NCBI GenBank assembly: GCA_041905795.1 | Contig: JAYRKL010000013.1 | Span: 1-64,000 of the forward strand | Length of the DNA: 64,000 nucleotides | Source of the DNA: SHVO01 sp041905795 | GTDB lineage: Bacteria > Pseudomonadota > Alphaproteobacteria > Rhodospirillales > Rhodospirillaceae | Direction of reading: 5' to 3' | Shown here: one piece after another, positions 1 through 8,228 of the stretch | Layout of the letters: every line of letters begins with the position of its first letter | Position numbering within the stretch: position 1 is the first letter of the stretch | Position numbers and translations under genes: made by a program | Notes under the pieces: generated by a model | What the model was told of the DNA's origin: nothing | Databases searched by the model: none | The model's input: only the letters and a program-made list of their open reading frames with translations

Positions 1-24
1 GCGGGCGACGACGCCGTCCCGTAG
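1..24 (+). other. possible C-terminal end of a truncated upstream gene
   Basis: Frame 1 is open from the window edge to a TAG at 22-24, which would encode only seven residues plus stop. It may be the tail of a gene that starts outside the window, but so short an open stretch proves little. From 25 to 157 I see no gene. Confidence 0.2.
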
Positions 25-157
25 ATCATGCATGTGTCGGCCATGGCGGACTCCCGGTATGCTGCCTTTAGGAAATATTCAGCCCGGCATGATAGCCCAA
101 GGCCGAAGATCCGCAGTGAGACGGATCACGGCCGCGCACTTATTCAGGGGACGGACC

Positions 158-451
158 ATGGACGGACGCGAAATCGCGCAGCCGGCGCAGGACAGCGCTG
201 GCGACACCCACTCCCGCCCGGACACCAGGCTCTCCGCCGCCCAGCGCAAATGGCTGGAGCGCGGCCTCACCCAGCCCGGCGGCAAGCTGCCGCTGTTCGA
301 TGCCGACGGCCGCAAGGTCAGTCCGGCGGTGGTGAAGAAATGCGTCGAGGCCGGCTGGGCCGAACCATGGTTCGCCAATCAGCTGAAGCCCGACTGGCTG
401 GTGTGCAAACTCACCGCGGCGGGAAAGGCCGCGCTGAGGGACTCCGCCTAA
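158..451 (+). CDS. small hypothetical protein (97 aa)
   Basis: I do not recognise a family. The start at 158 is chosen because an AGGGGA Shine-Dalgarno-like stretch lies about 7 bases upstream, whereas the longer reading from 32 has no ribosome site. The product has no membrane segment or signal peptide; the middle (LFDADGRKVS, then WAEPWF and KPDWLVCKLT) looks like a small folded domain ending in an Ala-Ala-Leu helix. Its stop overlaps the stop of the convergent next gene by 3 bases (four-base overlap in all). Confidence 0.6.
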   Translation: MDGREIAQPAQDSAGDTHSRPDTRLSAAQRKWLERGLTQPGGKLPLFDADGRKVSPAVVKKCVEAGWAEPWFANQLKPDWLVCKLTAAGKAALRDSA

Positions 452-906
452 ACCGTCATTTCCAGGGATTCACCCGGCCGCGCGAAGGTGCGGGTGTCGG
501 CGAAGAAGGCCTGGGCGTACCGCGAGGTGGCCTTGAGATAGGGCCGCGCGCCATCGTCGTTGCCGCCGCGCCGCGTAAAAGCCGCCTCCAGCAGCACCGG
601 AGACTCATCGCCGCTCAGTTCCGCGGGGCCGGATTTCGGCACCCGGGTCGGGCGCGGCGTAATCTCGGTCTTCGCCGTCTCTCCCTGGACCGCCGCGCGT
701 TTGACGTTGCCGGCGGTCGCGGCATCGAGGACGGCGCGGAAACTGAGAGGCTGTTCTTGGGCGCCGCGGTTGTCGTTCTTCTGATCGCGCCGGGAACCGC
801 GCGCGGACTCCGCCACCACCACCTGCGGCACGGCCGTGACCGGCGCGGCAGGCAGCTGCGCAGCCTTGACCGGCTGCAACGTGACGGCGTCTATGGTGAT
901 CGCCAT
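448..906 (-). CDS. hypothetical protein, low-complexity (152 aa)
   Basis: No family is recognised. The sequence is rich in Ala, Pro, Arg and Val and probably largely disordered up to about residue 100. It ends in a more ordered stretch (SRYAQAFFADTRTF). There is no signal peptide or membrane segment. It converges on the small gene at 158-451 with a four-base overlap and is divergent from the TPR/oxygenase gene. It could be a rapidly evolving lineage-specific protein. A false call is possible, but the opposite strand offers nothing better here. Confidence 0.5.
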   Translation of the reverse strand: MAITIDAVTLQPVKAAQLPAAPVTAVPQVVVAESARGSRRDQKNDNRGAQEQPLSFRAVLDAATAGNVKRAAVQGETAKTEITPRPTRVPKSGPAELSGDESPVLLEAAFTRRGGNDDGARPYLKATSRYAQAFFADTRTFARPGESLEMTV

Positions 907-1030
907 AGGCTGACGCGAACCCCTCTTCCCTTAAGCATTTATAAAGGATTCCCGTAATGCGGGCAAATCCTATGCTGTTGTCTTACTCAGTTGAAAATCA
1001 TAGATAAATAGCAGCAGACTCAGGACCCCC

Positions 1031-2476
1031 ATGGCCCAGCCGCCCACTTTCCAGGAGGTCGTCGCCCTCCATAACGCCGGACACATGGCCGAAGCTGAAG
1101 CCGCCGGGCTGCGCCTGCTCGCGGCGCAGCCCGGCGACGCCGCGGTCCACAATCTCCTCGGTGTGACTCTTGCCCGCCAGGGAAAGGCCGGTGCCGCCGA
1201 CATGTTCCTGAAGGCCGGGGCCCTGAATCCGAAATGGGATGAGCCCTACGCCAATCTCGGCCTCCTCAAGACCCAGCAGCAGGACTTCCCGGCCGCCGTC
1301 GAAGCCCTGCGCGAAGCCCTCAAGCGCAAGCCGGGTACCGCCGGCACCGCCATCAACCTCGGCAATGCGCTCAAGGACACCGGCGCCCCGGACGAAGCCG
1401 TCGCGGCCTACCGGCAGGCGCTGGGGCCCGGCCCGCACCAGGCCGCCGCCCACAACAACATCGGCGCCGTGCTGTTCGAACGCGATCTCGCCGAAGCCGT
1501 CGCCAACTTCCAGCGGGCGGTGGAGATCGACCCGGGCTTCGCCGCCGCGCAGCTCAACCTCGGGCGCGGGCTGTTCCGGCTCGGGCGGCTGGAAGAGGCC
1601 GCCGCCGCCCTCACCCGCGCCGTCGCATTGGATCCGAAATCCGCCGGCGCCGCCGTCATGCTCGCCAACACCCTGCGCGACCTCGGGCGCATAGAGGAAG
1701 CCATCCATCACTACCGCCGCACCCTGGACCTCCATCCCGGCCACCGCGAAGCCGCCTACAACCTCGGCCTCGCCCTCAACCATATGGGGCACCATGCCGA
1801 GGGCCTGAAGGCCATCGCCAGGGGGCCGGGGATCGTCAGCCTGTCGCTGGCCCCGCGCGCCGCCTATCCGCGGCGCATCGCCATACCGGGCGGGCCGCAT
1901 TTCATCGGCGCCTGGATGTTGGACGAGCCCGCGACCTGCGACCGGCTGATCGACCTGTTCGAGAGCCGGAGCGCCGATCATTTCGCCGGCCGCAGCGCCA
2001 AGGGCATCGACACCGAGATCAAGAACTCCACCGATTTTTCGATCCAGCCGGCCGACATCAACGATCCAGCCTTCTTCGCGATGAAGGACTATTTGCGCGA
2101 GCTGGAAGCCTGCGCCGCCGATTACGCCGTGCAGTGGCCGCATTTCGCCAGCATGTTCCGTCACGTCGACATCATGCCGTTCAACATCCAGTGTTATCGC
2201 CCCGGCGGGCATTTCCAGCGCGTCCACTCCGAGCGTATGTCCTTTCCCTATATCCACCGGGTCATGGCCTGGATGACCTACCTCAACGACGTCGACGGCG
2301 CTGGTGATGGGGGCGGCGAGACGGTGTTCGACCATTACGGCCTGGCGGTGAAACCCGAACGCGGCAAGACCCTGATCTGGCCGGCGGAATGGACCCACGC
2401 CCATCACGGCGCGGTGGTCAAAGCCGGCCGCAAATATGTCATCACCGGCTGGATGCATTTCCCGCCGCCCCGCTGA
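1031..2476 (+). CDS. TPR protein fused to a 2-oxoglutarate/Fe(II) oxygenase (prolyl-4-hydroxylase-like)
   Basis: Residues 1 to about 265 form tandem TPR units (for example AVHNLLGVTLARQGK and AHNNIGAVLFERD). Residues about 285-481 form a double-stranded beta-helix dioxygenase domain. The iron site is readable as H399-x-E401 (RVHSERM) and a distal His in THAHHG (456-459), followed by K468 in GRKYVITGW as the likely 2-oxoglutarate anchor. The proximal pair is HxE rather than the commoner HxD. TPR units fused to such oxygenases suggest hydroxylation of a protein substrate chosen by the TPR part; this is inferred. There is no signal peptide, so it acts in the cytoplasm. It is a single-gene unit, convergent with the TonB receptor gene. 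Confidence 0.85.
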   Translation: MAQPPTFQEVVALHNAGHMAEAEAAGLRLLAAQPGDAAVHNLLGVTLARQGKAGAADMFLKAGALNPKWDEPYANLGLLKTQQQDFPAAVEALREALKRKPGTAGTAINLGNALKDTGAPDEAVAAYRQALGPGPHQAAAHNNIGAVLFERDLAEAVANFQRAVEIDPGFAAAQLNLGRGLFRLGRLEEAAAALTRAVALDPKSAGAAVMLANTLRDLGRIEEAIHHYRRTLDLHPGHREAAYNLGLALNHMGHHAEGLKAIARGPGIVSLSLAPRAAYPRRIAIPGGPHFIGAWMLDEPATCDRLIDLFESRSADHFAGRSAKGIDTEIKNSTDFSIQPADINDPAFFAMKDYLRELEACAADYAVQWPHFASMFRHVDIMPFNIQCYRPGGHFQRVHSERMSFPYIHRVMAWMTYLNDVDGAGDGGGETVFDHYGLAVKPERGKTLIWPAEWTHAHHGAVVKAGRKYVITGWMHFPPPR

Positions 2477-2502
2477 GCCGTCAGGCCCGGAAGAAAACCA
2501 AA

Positions 2503-2532
2503 TAAAAAAAGAGGGGGCCGCGAGGCCCCCTC
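2503..2532 (-). terminator. intrinsic terminator of the TonB receptor gene
   Basis: Perfect 9-bp arms GAGGGGGCC and GGCCCCCTC around a GCGA loop (2511-2532). On the minus strand the hairpin is followed by seven T's (complement of the A run just before 2511). On the plus strand only TTCC follows, so it mainly serves the minus-strand gene. Confidence 0.85.
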
Positions 2533-2558
2533 TTCCGTCGTGTCGGATAGTGGTCGGC

Positions 2559-5426
2559 TTACATCTTGAAGCGCACACCGGCGCGGAAGGTCCGGCCGAG
2601 CTGGTCGTACAGACCCGGGTTGGTGGCCTGGGTCAGGAAGCCGGTGCCCGCCGGACCCTGCGGATAGATCTCGGCGTCCTTGTTGGTCAGGTTGCGGACC
2701 GTGAGGAACACCTGGCTCTCGAGAGCCTCACCCATCGCGATCTTGTACGAGATGTTGGCATCCCAATAGAGCGCGCCGCTCATGTAGTTGTTGCTGACGG
2801 TCGGAGCGAACGAGGTCGACACCGGGCAGCCCGAGGTGCAGGCGACGTAGCTGTTGTTGTAGGTGCCGCCGCTGAAGCCGCGGCCCGTGAGGCTGAGCGA
2901 CAGCGGATCGTTGGTGTAGCTGATCTGGAAGTTGTAGCGCCAGGAGGGCAGCGACGAGGCGCCGACGGTGCCGACGGTGTCGGTCGCCGGAACCAGGCCG
3001 GTGTTGGTGTAGTTCTTCAGGAAGTGGGTGGCGAGGAAGCGCAGCGAGATTTCGCCGTTCCAATCCGAGGAGATGTTGTCGAGACGCGTGCGGTAGCTGG
3101 TCTCGATGTCGTAGCCGCGGCTGGTCTTGGTCACGAAGTTGAACGGCTGAATCAAGATGCGCGAGAAACCGATCGCGCCGCCCGACACCGGGCCGCGGGT
3201 GAGCGCGGCGCAGTAGATCTGGTTGCCGCCGGCGCAGAGGTCGACGATGTTCTGCGCGCTGACGGTGTCGATCGTGCCGTCGATATCGATGTTGTAGTAG
3301 TCGAACGACGCCTGGAAGCCCGGGAAGAACTGGGGCTGCAGCACGACACCGAGACCGGTGGTGTCGGCCTTTTCCGGCACCAGGTTCGGGTTGCCGACGG
3401 TGAAGCCGACGTAGGTGGTGACCGGCGCGCCGGGCTGCGTGCGATCCTGAACGGTGTTGGTGTTCGAAGCGCCGTTCTGGAACAGTTCCTGCAGGTTCGG
3501 GGCGCGGATGTCGCGCGACCGGGTGGCGCGGAAGCGGATGTCATCGATCACGTTCCAGGTCGCGCCCACCTTCCAGGTGGTGACGTAGCCCGAAGTCGAA
3601 TAGCCGGTGGCGCGCACCGCGGCGTTCAGGTCGAGCGCCTTGGCCCACACCTGCTCCTTGGCGAGCGGGATCACGGTTTCGATGAAGCCTTCGGTCACGT
3701 TGTAGGCGCCGGTGGTCACCAGGTAGTTACCGACGTTCCAACCGGCGTTGTAGGCCGGATCAACGTAGCCGTTGACGCCTTCGCGGCGGTGTTCGACACC
3801 GGTCGCGAGCGACACCGGGCCGGCCCACGAGGAGAACGGCTCGCCGGTGACGCTGACCGCCTGCACGTCTTCCTTGAAGTCTTCGTTACGGTGCGGCGTG
3901 CCGATCACGTAGTTGATGGCGGCCTGCGAGGCGACGCCGGTGCCGAAGATGTTCAGGGGCACGCAGCCGGCCGCCTGCGCCTGCGTCGAGCGGCAGATGA
4001 TCTGGCCGTTGGCGTTGCGGACGGCGTCGATGGCGAAGGCGAGGCTGGCGTTGTTGGTGATCTTGGGCAGGGTTTCCGAGGCGAGCGTCACGCCCTTCTG
4101 GTAGTAGGCGTTCCACTTCCAATCGGTGTCGAAAGCCATGACGCGGCCTTCGCCGCCGACCACGAGCCGCATCGTGCGGCGCGTGTTGGTGGTGCCGCGG
4201 GTCGGCAAGTCGGACAGGAACTTGCCCATCGCGAACTGGGTGATCTTGAGCGCCGCGGCCTGGGCGGCGACCGCCGCCGGCAGGAACGCGTTGTCCGCCT
4301 TGATGGTCAGGTTGCCGAGCTGGTAGGCCGGCGCCGAGTTCTGCGAGACGCGGGAGTTGTTCCAAGACGCCTGGACGTACAGGTTGACGTCGTCGGTCAC
4401 GTCATAGGCGAAGCGGGTGAAGATGCCCTGGCGCTTCTCGGCGCCGTCGAGGGTGCCTTCGTTGTTGAACTGGTTGGCCTGCCAGTTGCCGCCCACGGTC
4501 CACGGATCGAGGGTGATCGAACCGTAGTTGAACTGGTAGGGGATACCGTTGGCGCCGAAGGCGATGCCCTTGAGCGCGGTCGAGGTGATGATGCCGCCGC
4601 GGGTGGCGTTGCTGGGCTGCGCGCCCGAGACCACCAGCCACTGCGGGACAGAGGTCGACTGACCGGCGCCCGTGCCGTAGGACGGGTTCACGACCATATA
4701 GGTGCCGGTGTTGTTCCAGGGACGGTTGTTGCCGAACACACCGTCCTTCACCGACCACTCGCCGGAGATCAGCATGTGGCCGCGGCTGCCGAGGTTGACG
4801 CCGCTGGCGAGAGCGACCTTCCAGCTGCGGTCATCGCCGTAGGTGGTGACGCCGCCCGAGACTTCGCCTTTGAAGCCGGTGAACTTCTTGTCGAGGATGA
4901 AGTTGACCACGCCCGAGAGCGCGTCGGAGCCGTAAGCGGCCGAGGCGCCGCCGGTGACCACATCGACGCGGCTGATCAGCTGCTGCGGGAAGGTATTGAC
5001 GTCGACGTTATTGTCGAGGGTCGAGGACACCGAACGCTGACCGTCGAGCAGCACCAGGGTGCGGGTCGAACCGAGGTTGCGCAGGTTGAGGGTGTTCAGG
5101 CCGGCGGTGCCCGACGAGATCGAGGAGTTGGAGGTCTGCGGCGTCGCGGAGCCGGCGATCTGCGGCATCGTGTTGACGAACTCGGCGATATTCGCGGGCG
5201 CGGCGGTTTCGATCTGCTCGATGCCGACCACGGTCAGCGGCGTCGGCGCTTCGTAGCCGTCGCGCTGCACGCGCGTACCGGTGACGATGATTTCTTCGAT
5301 CGGCGCCGCCTGGGCGGTTTGCGCGGGCGCCTGGGCCTGCGCGCCGGCGGCGAAGGCGATCAGGACCGCGGAGGTGCTGACGGTGGCCAGAGCCTGCCGC
5401 TTCAGCGAACTATTCGAAAGGATCAT
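2559..5426 (-). CDS. TonB-dependent outer-membrane receptor
   Basis: A 955-residue TonB-dependent transporter for uptake of an unknown ligand. The start at 5426 is chosen because AGGGGGA lies about 6 bases upstream and a signal peptide follows directly (hydrophobic run ending AAGAQAQA). A plug domain follows (IEEIIVTGTR, then LNLRNLGSTRTLVLLDGQR and GGASAAYGSDALSGVVNF), then a long beta-barrel ending in an aromatic-basic C-terminus (FRAGVRFKM). It resembles the large carbohydrate or oligomer receptors of Caulobacter-like bacteria rather than short siderophore receptors, but the ligand cannot be read. No TonB, ExbB or FecR partner lies nearby. It has its own terminator and a 490-bp upstream region with regulatory-looking palindromes. 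Confidence 0.92.
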   Translation of the reverse strand: MILSNSSLKRQALATVSTSAVLIAFAAGAQAQAPAQTAQAAPIEEIIVTGTRVQRDGYEAPTPLTVVGIEQIETAAPANIAEFVNTMPQIAGSATPQTSNSSISSGTAGLNTLNLRNLGSTRTLVLLDGQRSVSSTLDNNVDVNTFPQQLISRVDVVTGGASAAYGSDALSGVVNFILDKKFTGFKGEVSGGVTTYGDDRSWKVALASGVNLGSRGHMLISGEWSVKDGVFGNNRPWNNTGTYMVVNPSYGTGAGQSTSVPQWLVVSGAQPSNATRGGIITSTALKGIAFGANGIPYQFNYGSITLDPWTVGGNWQANQFNNEGTLDGAEKRQGIFTRFAYDVTDDVNLYVQASWNNSRVSQNSAPAYQLGNLTIKADNAFLPAAVAAQAAALKITQFAMGKFLSDLPTRGTTNTRRTMRLVVGGEGRVMAFDTDWKWNAYYQKGVTLASETLPKITNNASLAFAIDAVRNANGQIICRSTQAQAAGCVPLNIFGTGVASQAAINYVIGTPHRNEDFKEDVQAVSVTGEPFSSWAGPVSLATGVEHRREGVNGYVDPAYNAGWNVGNYLVTTGAYNVTEGFIETVIPLAKEQVWAKALDLNAAVRATGYSTSGYVTTWKVGATWNVIDDIRFRATRSRDIRAPNLQELFQNGASNTNTVQDRTQPGAPVTTYVGFTVGNPNLVPEKADTTGLGVVLQPQFFPGFQASFDYYNIDIDGTIDTVSAQNIVDLCAGGNQIYCAALTRGPVSGGAIGFSRILIQPFNFVTKTSRGYDIETSYRTRLDNISSDWNGEISLRFLATHFLKNYTNTGLVPATDTVGTVGASSLPSWRYNFQISYTNDPLSLSLTGRGFSGGTYNNSYVACTSGCPVSTSFAPTVSNNYMSGALYWDANISYKIAMGEALESQVFLTVRNLTNKDAEIYPQGPAGTGFLTQATNPGLYDQLGRTFRAGVRFKM

Positions 5427-5918
5427 CCCATTCCCCCTTACATGATGACGGGAGGCGGGCATCGCCTTGATGCCGCGCGCGCTTCCGCCGTGAACAAAAA
5501 AGACCACCCGGCTTAACCTTTCGGCCGCCGGACTTAAGTCCCGGTACCACTGTCCGACGCGGTCTTTCAAACAAATGCATGCTCCCGGCGTCGGAATACG
5601 GAAGCCTGCGGCAAAAATGTCGCTCAGTTACAAAGCCTTGCCTCGTTCTGCGGCGTGACCATGCGATGCCGGCCTATGACAAAAAAGCGATATCTGGCCA
5701 TGACCTGATGAAAAATTACATGAACACGCCGCGGCGCATCCAGCCTCTTCCTCAAGTCTTTGGGAGCATTACCTGAATCACCCCGCACCTTGACGAATAA
5801 CATGCGCCCGCGGACACCGTTATGCTTTCTGGCGGGAAGCTTATGCCCTGAGGCTATGCGCCCAAGACTATGCAGAAGTGGTCATCCCCTCCCACTCCCA
5901 CCGGACCGTCCGGCCCCT
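5427..5918. other. 492-bp intergenic region upstream of the TonB receptor gene
   Basis: No gene is supported here. On the minus strand it holds the leader of the receptor gene, including a large inverted-repeat structure at 5499-5567. A sequence CATTACCTGAA at 5767-5777 is identical to half of the LysR-type palindrome at 7247-7263. The part from 5780 to 5918 shows nothing distinctive. Confidence 0.6.
5499..5567 (-). promoter_or_regulatory. candidate structured leader or attenuator of the TonB receptor gene
   Basis: AAAGACC (5499-5505) and GGTCTTT (5561-5567) are inverted repeats. They enclose a perfect 12-bp palindrome GGACTTAAGTCC (5530-5541). On the minus strand the 3' arm continues into TTTTTT, so the folded RNA would look like a terminator about 70 bases before the receptor start codon. 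No known riboswitch consensus is recognised. Confidence 0.3.
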
Positions 5919-7136
5919 TCAGGCCCCGTGCCCGTGCGCGCGCCGGACGGGTTGACCGGCGGGGCGTTTGCCCGCGTCCAGTTCGTCCAGGACTTCACGG
6001 GTATGCTCGCCCAGCCGCGGCGAGGCGCGCGCGGCGACACAGGGCTCGCCGTTCATCAGGACCGGCGTACGGATGGCGGGCAGCGTGCCGCCCTCGCCAT
6101 CGGGGTAAGGCAGGTCCACCCGCATGCCGCGGTGACGCACCTGCGGGTCCGCGAACACCTCGGAGATGGTGTTGATGGGCCCGGCCGGGATCCCGGCCGC
6201 TTCGATCTCGGCCTGGAGGTCGACTTTCTTGCGCCGCGCGGTCAAGCCCGACAGCAGCACGATCAGGCGGTCGCGGTTGCGCACGCGGTCGGCGTTGCTG
6301 AGGAAGTCGGGATCGGTCGCGAGTTCCGGCGCCTTCAGCACGCCGCACAGGCGCCGGTACTGCTCGTCGTTGCCGACCGCGATCATCATCTCGCCGTCGG
6401 CGGTCGGGAACACCTGATACGGCACCAGATTGGGATGCGCGTTGCCGAGGCGCTTGGGCTCCAGGCCGGCGATCAGATACGAAAGCCCCTGATTGGCCAG
6501 CACGCCCACCTGCGTATCGAGCAGGCTCATGTCGACATGGGCCCCCTTGCCGGTGGCGTTGCGGTTCAGGATCGCCGCCAGCACGCCCACCGCCGAATAG
6601 ATTCCGGTCATGATGTCGGCCAGCGGCAGGCCGGCCTTGGTGGGCTCGCCGTCGGCTTCCCCGGTGATATGCATCAGCCCGCCGATGGCCTGGATCATGG
6701 CGTCGTAACCGGGCCTTTTGGCGTAAGGCCCGGTCTGGCCGAAGCCGGTGATCGAGCAATAGACCAGGCCGGGGTGATCGGCCGAAACCGTCTCGTAGTC
6801 GAGGCCGTATTTCTTCAGGCCGCCGACCTTGAAGTTCTCGATGACGATATCGGCGCCGGCGATCAGGCGGCGCACGATCTCAAGGTCTTCCGGGTTGTCG
6901 AAGTCGATGGCGACGGAGCGCTTGCCGCGGTTGGCGGCATGAAAATAGGTGGCGGCGATGATCCCGCCGGCGGCGTCCTTCACGAACGGCGGGCCCCAGC
7001 CGCGCGCGTCGTCGCCCGCGCCCGCGCGCTCGATCTTGATGACGTCGGCGCCCATGTCGGCGAGGATCTGGGCGCACCACGGCCCGGCCAGGATCCGGGA
7101 CAGGTCGATCACGCGGAGGTCGCGCAGCGGTTTCAT
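5919..7136 (-). CDS. CaiB/BaiF family CoA-transferase (candidate succinyl-CoA:glutarate CoA-transferase)
   Basis: A class III CoA-transferase of 405 residues, moving CoA between carboxylic acids via an aspartyl-CoA intermediate. The N-terminus LRDLRVIDLSRILAGPW, the NRGKRSVAIDF motif and the catalytic Asp207 in MSLLDTQ are all present. Its substrate is inferred from context. A LysR gene is divergent from it, and a glutaryl-CoA dehydrogenase lies 7 kb away. This gene set matches glutarate catabolism, where a CaiB-type enzyme activates glutarate with succinyl-CoA. The Ala/Gly/Arg-rich C-terminus (GQPVRRAHGHGA) looks unstructured. Other dicarboxylates or hydroxyacids are possible substrates. Confidence 0.85.
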   Translation of the reverse strand: MKPLRDLRVIDLSRILAGPWCAQILADMGADVIKIERAGAGDDARGWGPPFVKDAAGGIIAATYFHAANRGKRSVAIDFDNPEDLEIVRRLIAGADIVIENFKVGGLKKYGLDYETVSADHPGLVYCSITGFGQTGPYAKRPGYDAMIQAIGGLMHITGEADGEPTKAGLPLADIMTGIYSAVGVLAAILNRNATGKGAHVDMSLLDTQVGVLANQGLSYLIAGLEPKRLGNAHPNLVPYQVFPTADGEMMIAVGNDEQYRRLCGVLKAPELATDPDFLSNADRVRNRDRLIVLLSGLTARRKKVDLQAEIEAAGIPAGPINTISEVFADPQVRHRGMRVDLPYPDGEGGTLPAIRTPVLMNGEPCVAARASPRLGEHTREVLDELDAGKRPAGQPVRRAHGHGA

Positions 7137-7246
7137 GCAGCGTCCGGCAGAACATCGTTACATTCGCGAGCAGGCCGAATAGCACGTTTCCGGCCCGCCG
7201 CCATAAACGAATTGACGCCGGCGGGACCATTTCGGTTGAGGGCCAC

Positions 7247-7263
7247 CATTACCTGAAGTAATG
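7247..7263. promoter_or_regulatory. LysR-type operator between the CoA-transferase and LysR genes
   Basis: The perfect inverted repeat CATTAC-CTGAA-GTAATG contains the T-N11-A signature of LysR regulators. It lies in the 170-bp divergent intergenic region, 44 bases before the lysR start, where autoregulation and control of the CoA-transferase would be expected. Confidence 0.6.
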
Positions 7264-7306
7264 ATGTCGCCGGCCGCTCCCGCTTCCTTTTTCACCGCGC
7301 CGCACC

Positions 7307-8224
7307 ATGCCCGACGCCCTCATGAAATTCGCCGTCAGCCGGCGCCTGGTGCCGTCGCTCGCCGCGCTGGTGGCGTTCGAGGCGTCCGCGCGCCTCGGCA
7401 GCTTCACGCGCGCCGCCGAGGAGTTGAACCTCACCCAGGGCGCCATCAGCCGCCAGATCAAATTGCTCGAAGATCAGTTGGGCATCACGCTGTTCGAACG
7501 CGTGCGCCAGCGCATCATCATCACCGAAGCCGGTGCCTATTACGCCGGCGAGATCCGCCAGACCCTGGACCGCTTCGCCGCGGCGACCGCGCAGGCGATC
7601 TCATTCCGCACCGCGGGCGGCATCCTGCGCCTCGGTCTTTTGCCGACCTTCGGCACCAAATGGCTGATCCCGCGCCTGCCGGATTTTTTCGCCCGCCACC
7701 GCGGCGTCACCATCAACTTCTCGAGCCACATCCGCCAGGTGGATTTCCAGCGCGACCTGCTCGACGCCGCGGTGCATTTCGGCGAAGCCGAATGGCCGGG
7801 CGTGGTGCTGCACAGGTTATTCGGCGAAGAACTGATTCCGGTCGCCTCGCCGAAGCTGATCAAGCGCGAGAAGATCCGCAAGCCCGAGGACCTCGGACAG
7901 GGAACGCTGCTGGTGCAGGCGACGCGGCCCGAGGCCTGGACCAACTGGTTCGAGCGCGTCGGCCTCACCGCCGTCGAGCCACCCTCCATGCTGGTGTTCG
8001 AGCAGTTCGCCATGGTGCTGCAGGCGGCCATCGCCGAACTGGGCGTGGCGCTGGTGCCCAAGCTCCTGGTGAAGGAGGAAATCGCCAGCGGCGAGCTGGT
8101 CGAACTGTTCGACCAGTCGATCATCGACAGCAAGGCCTATTTCCTCGCCTACCCGCGCGAGCGCGCCAACTACCCGCCGCTGGTGGCGTTCCGCGACTGG
8201 CTGCTGGGCCAGATCAAGGCCTGA
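7307..8224 (+). CDS. LysR-family transcriptional regulator (GcvA/GcdR-like)
   Basis: A 305-residue regulator. The winged helix-turn-helix spans about residues 12-70 (LAALVAFEASARLGSFTRAA, then TQGAISRQIKLLEDQLGITLFER). A periplasmic-binding-protein-like effector domain starts near residue 97 (LRLGLLPTFGTKWLIPRLPDF). That pattern is typical of the GcvA-like branch, which includes GcdR, regulator of glutarate use. It is divergent from the CoA-transferase gene with a LysR box between them. No strong ribosome site precedes 7307; the ATG at 7322 is an alternative start. Confidence 0.9.
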   Translation: MPDALMKFAVSRRLVPSLAALVAFEASARLGSFTRAAEELNLTQGAISRQIKLLEDQLGITLFERVRQRIIITEAGAYYAGEIRQTLDRFAAATAQAISFRTAGGILRLGLLPTFGTKWLIPRLPDFFARHRGVTINFSSHIRQVDFQRDLLDAAVHFGEAEWPGVVLHRLFGEELIPVASPKLIKREKIRKPEDLGQGTLLVQATRPEAWTNWFERVGLTAVEPPSMLVFEQFAMVLQAAIAELGVALVPKLLVKEEIASGELVELFDQSIIDSKAYFLAYPRERANYPPLVAFRDWLLGQIKA

Positions 8225-8228
8225 GCGG

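Noticed and set aside
28..957. 309-aa plus-strand frame at the left end
   Set aside because: It is Arg/Gly-rich and runs across two better-supported genes in other frames.
998..2578. 526-codon minus-strand frame across the TPR/oxygenase gene
   Set aside because: Shadow frame. TPR and oxygenase motifs are on the plus strand.
2436..5516. 1026-codon open frame on the plus strand, antisense to the TonB receptor
   Set aside because: The receptor on the other strand has clear plug and barrel motifs. The antisense product is Val/Ala/Arg/Gly-rich without any family pattern, as expected from GC-rich codon bias.
5579..5776. 65-aa plus-strand frame in the receptor upstream region
   Set aside because: No ribosome site, no protein-like pattern, and it crosses the regulatory region.
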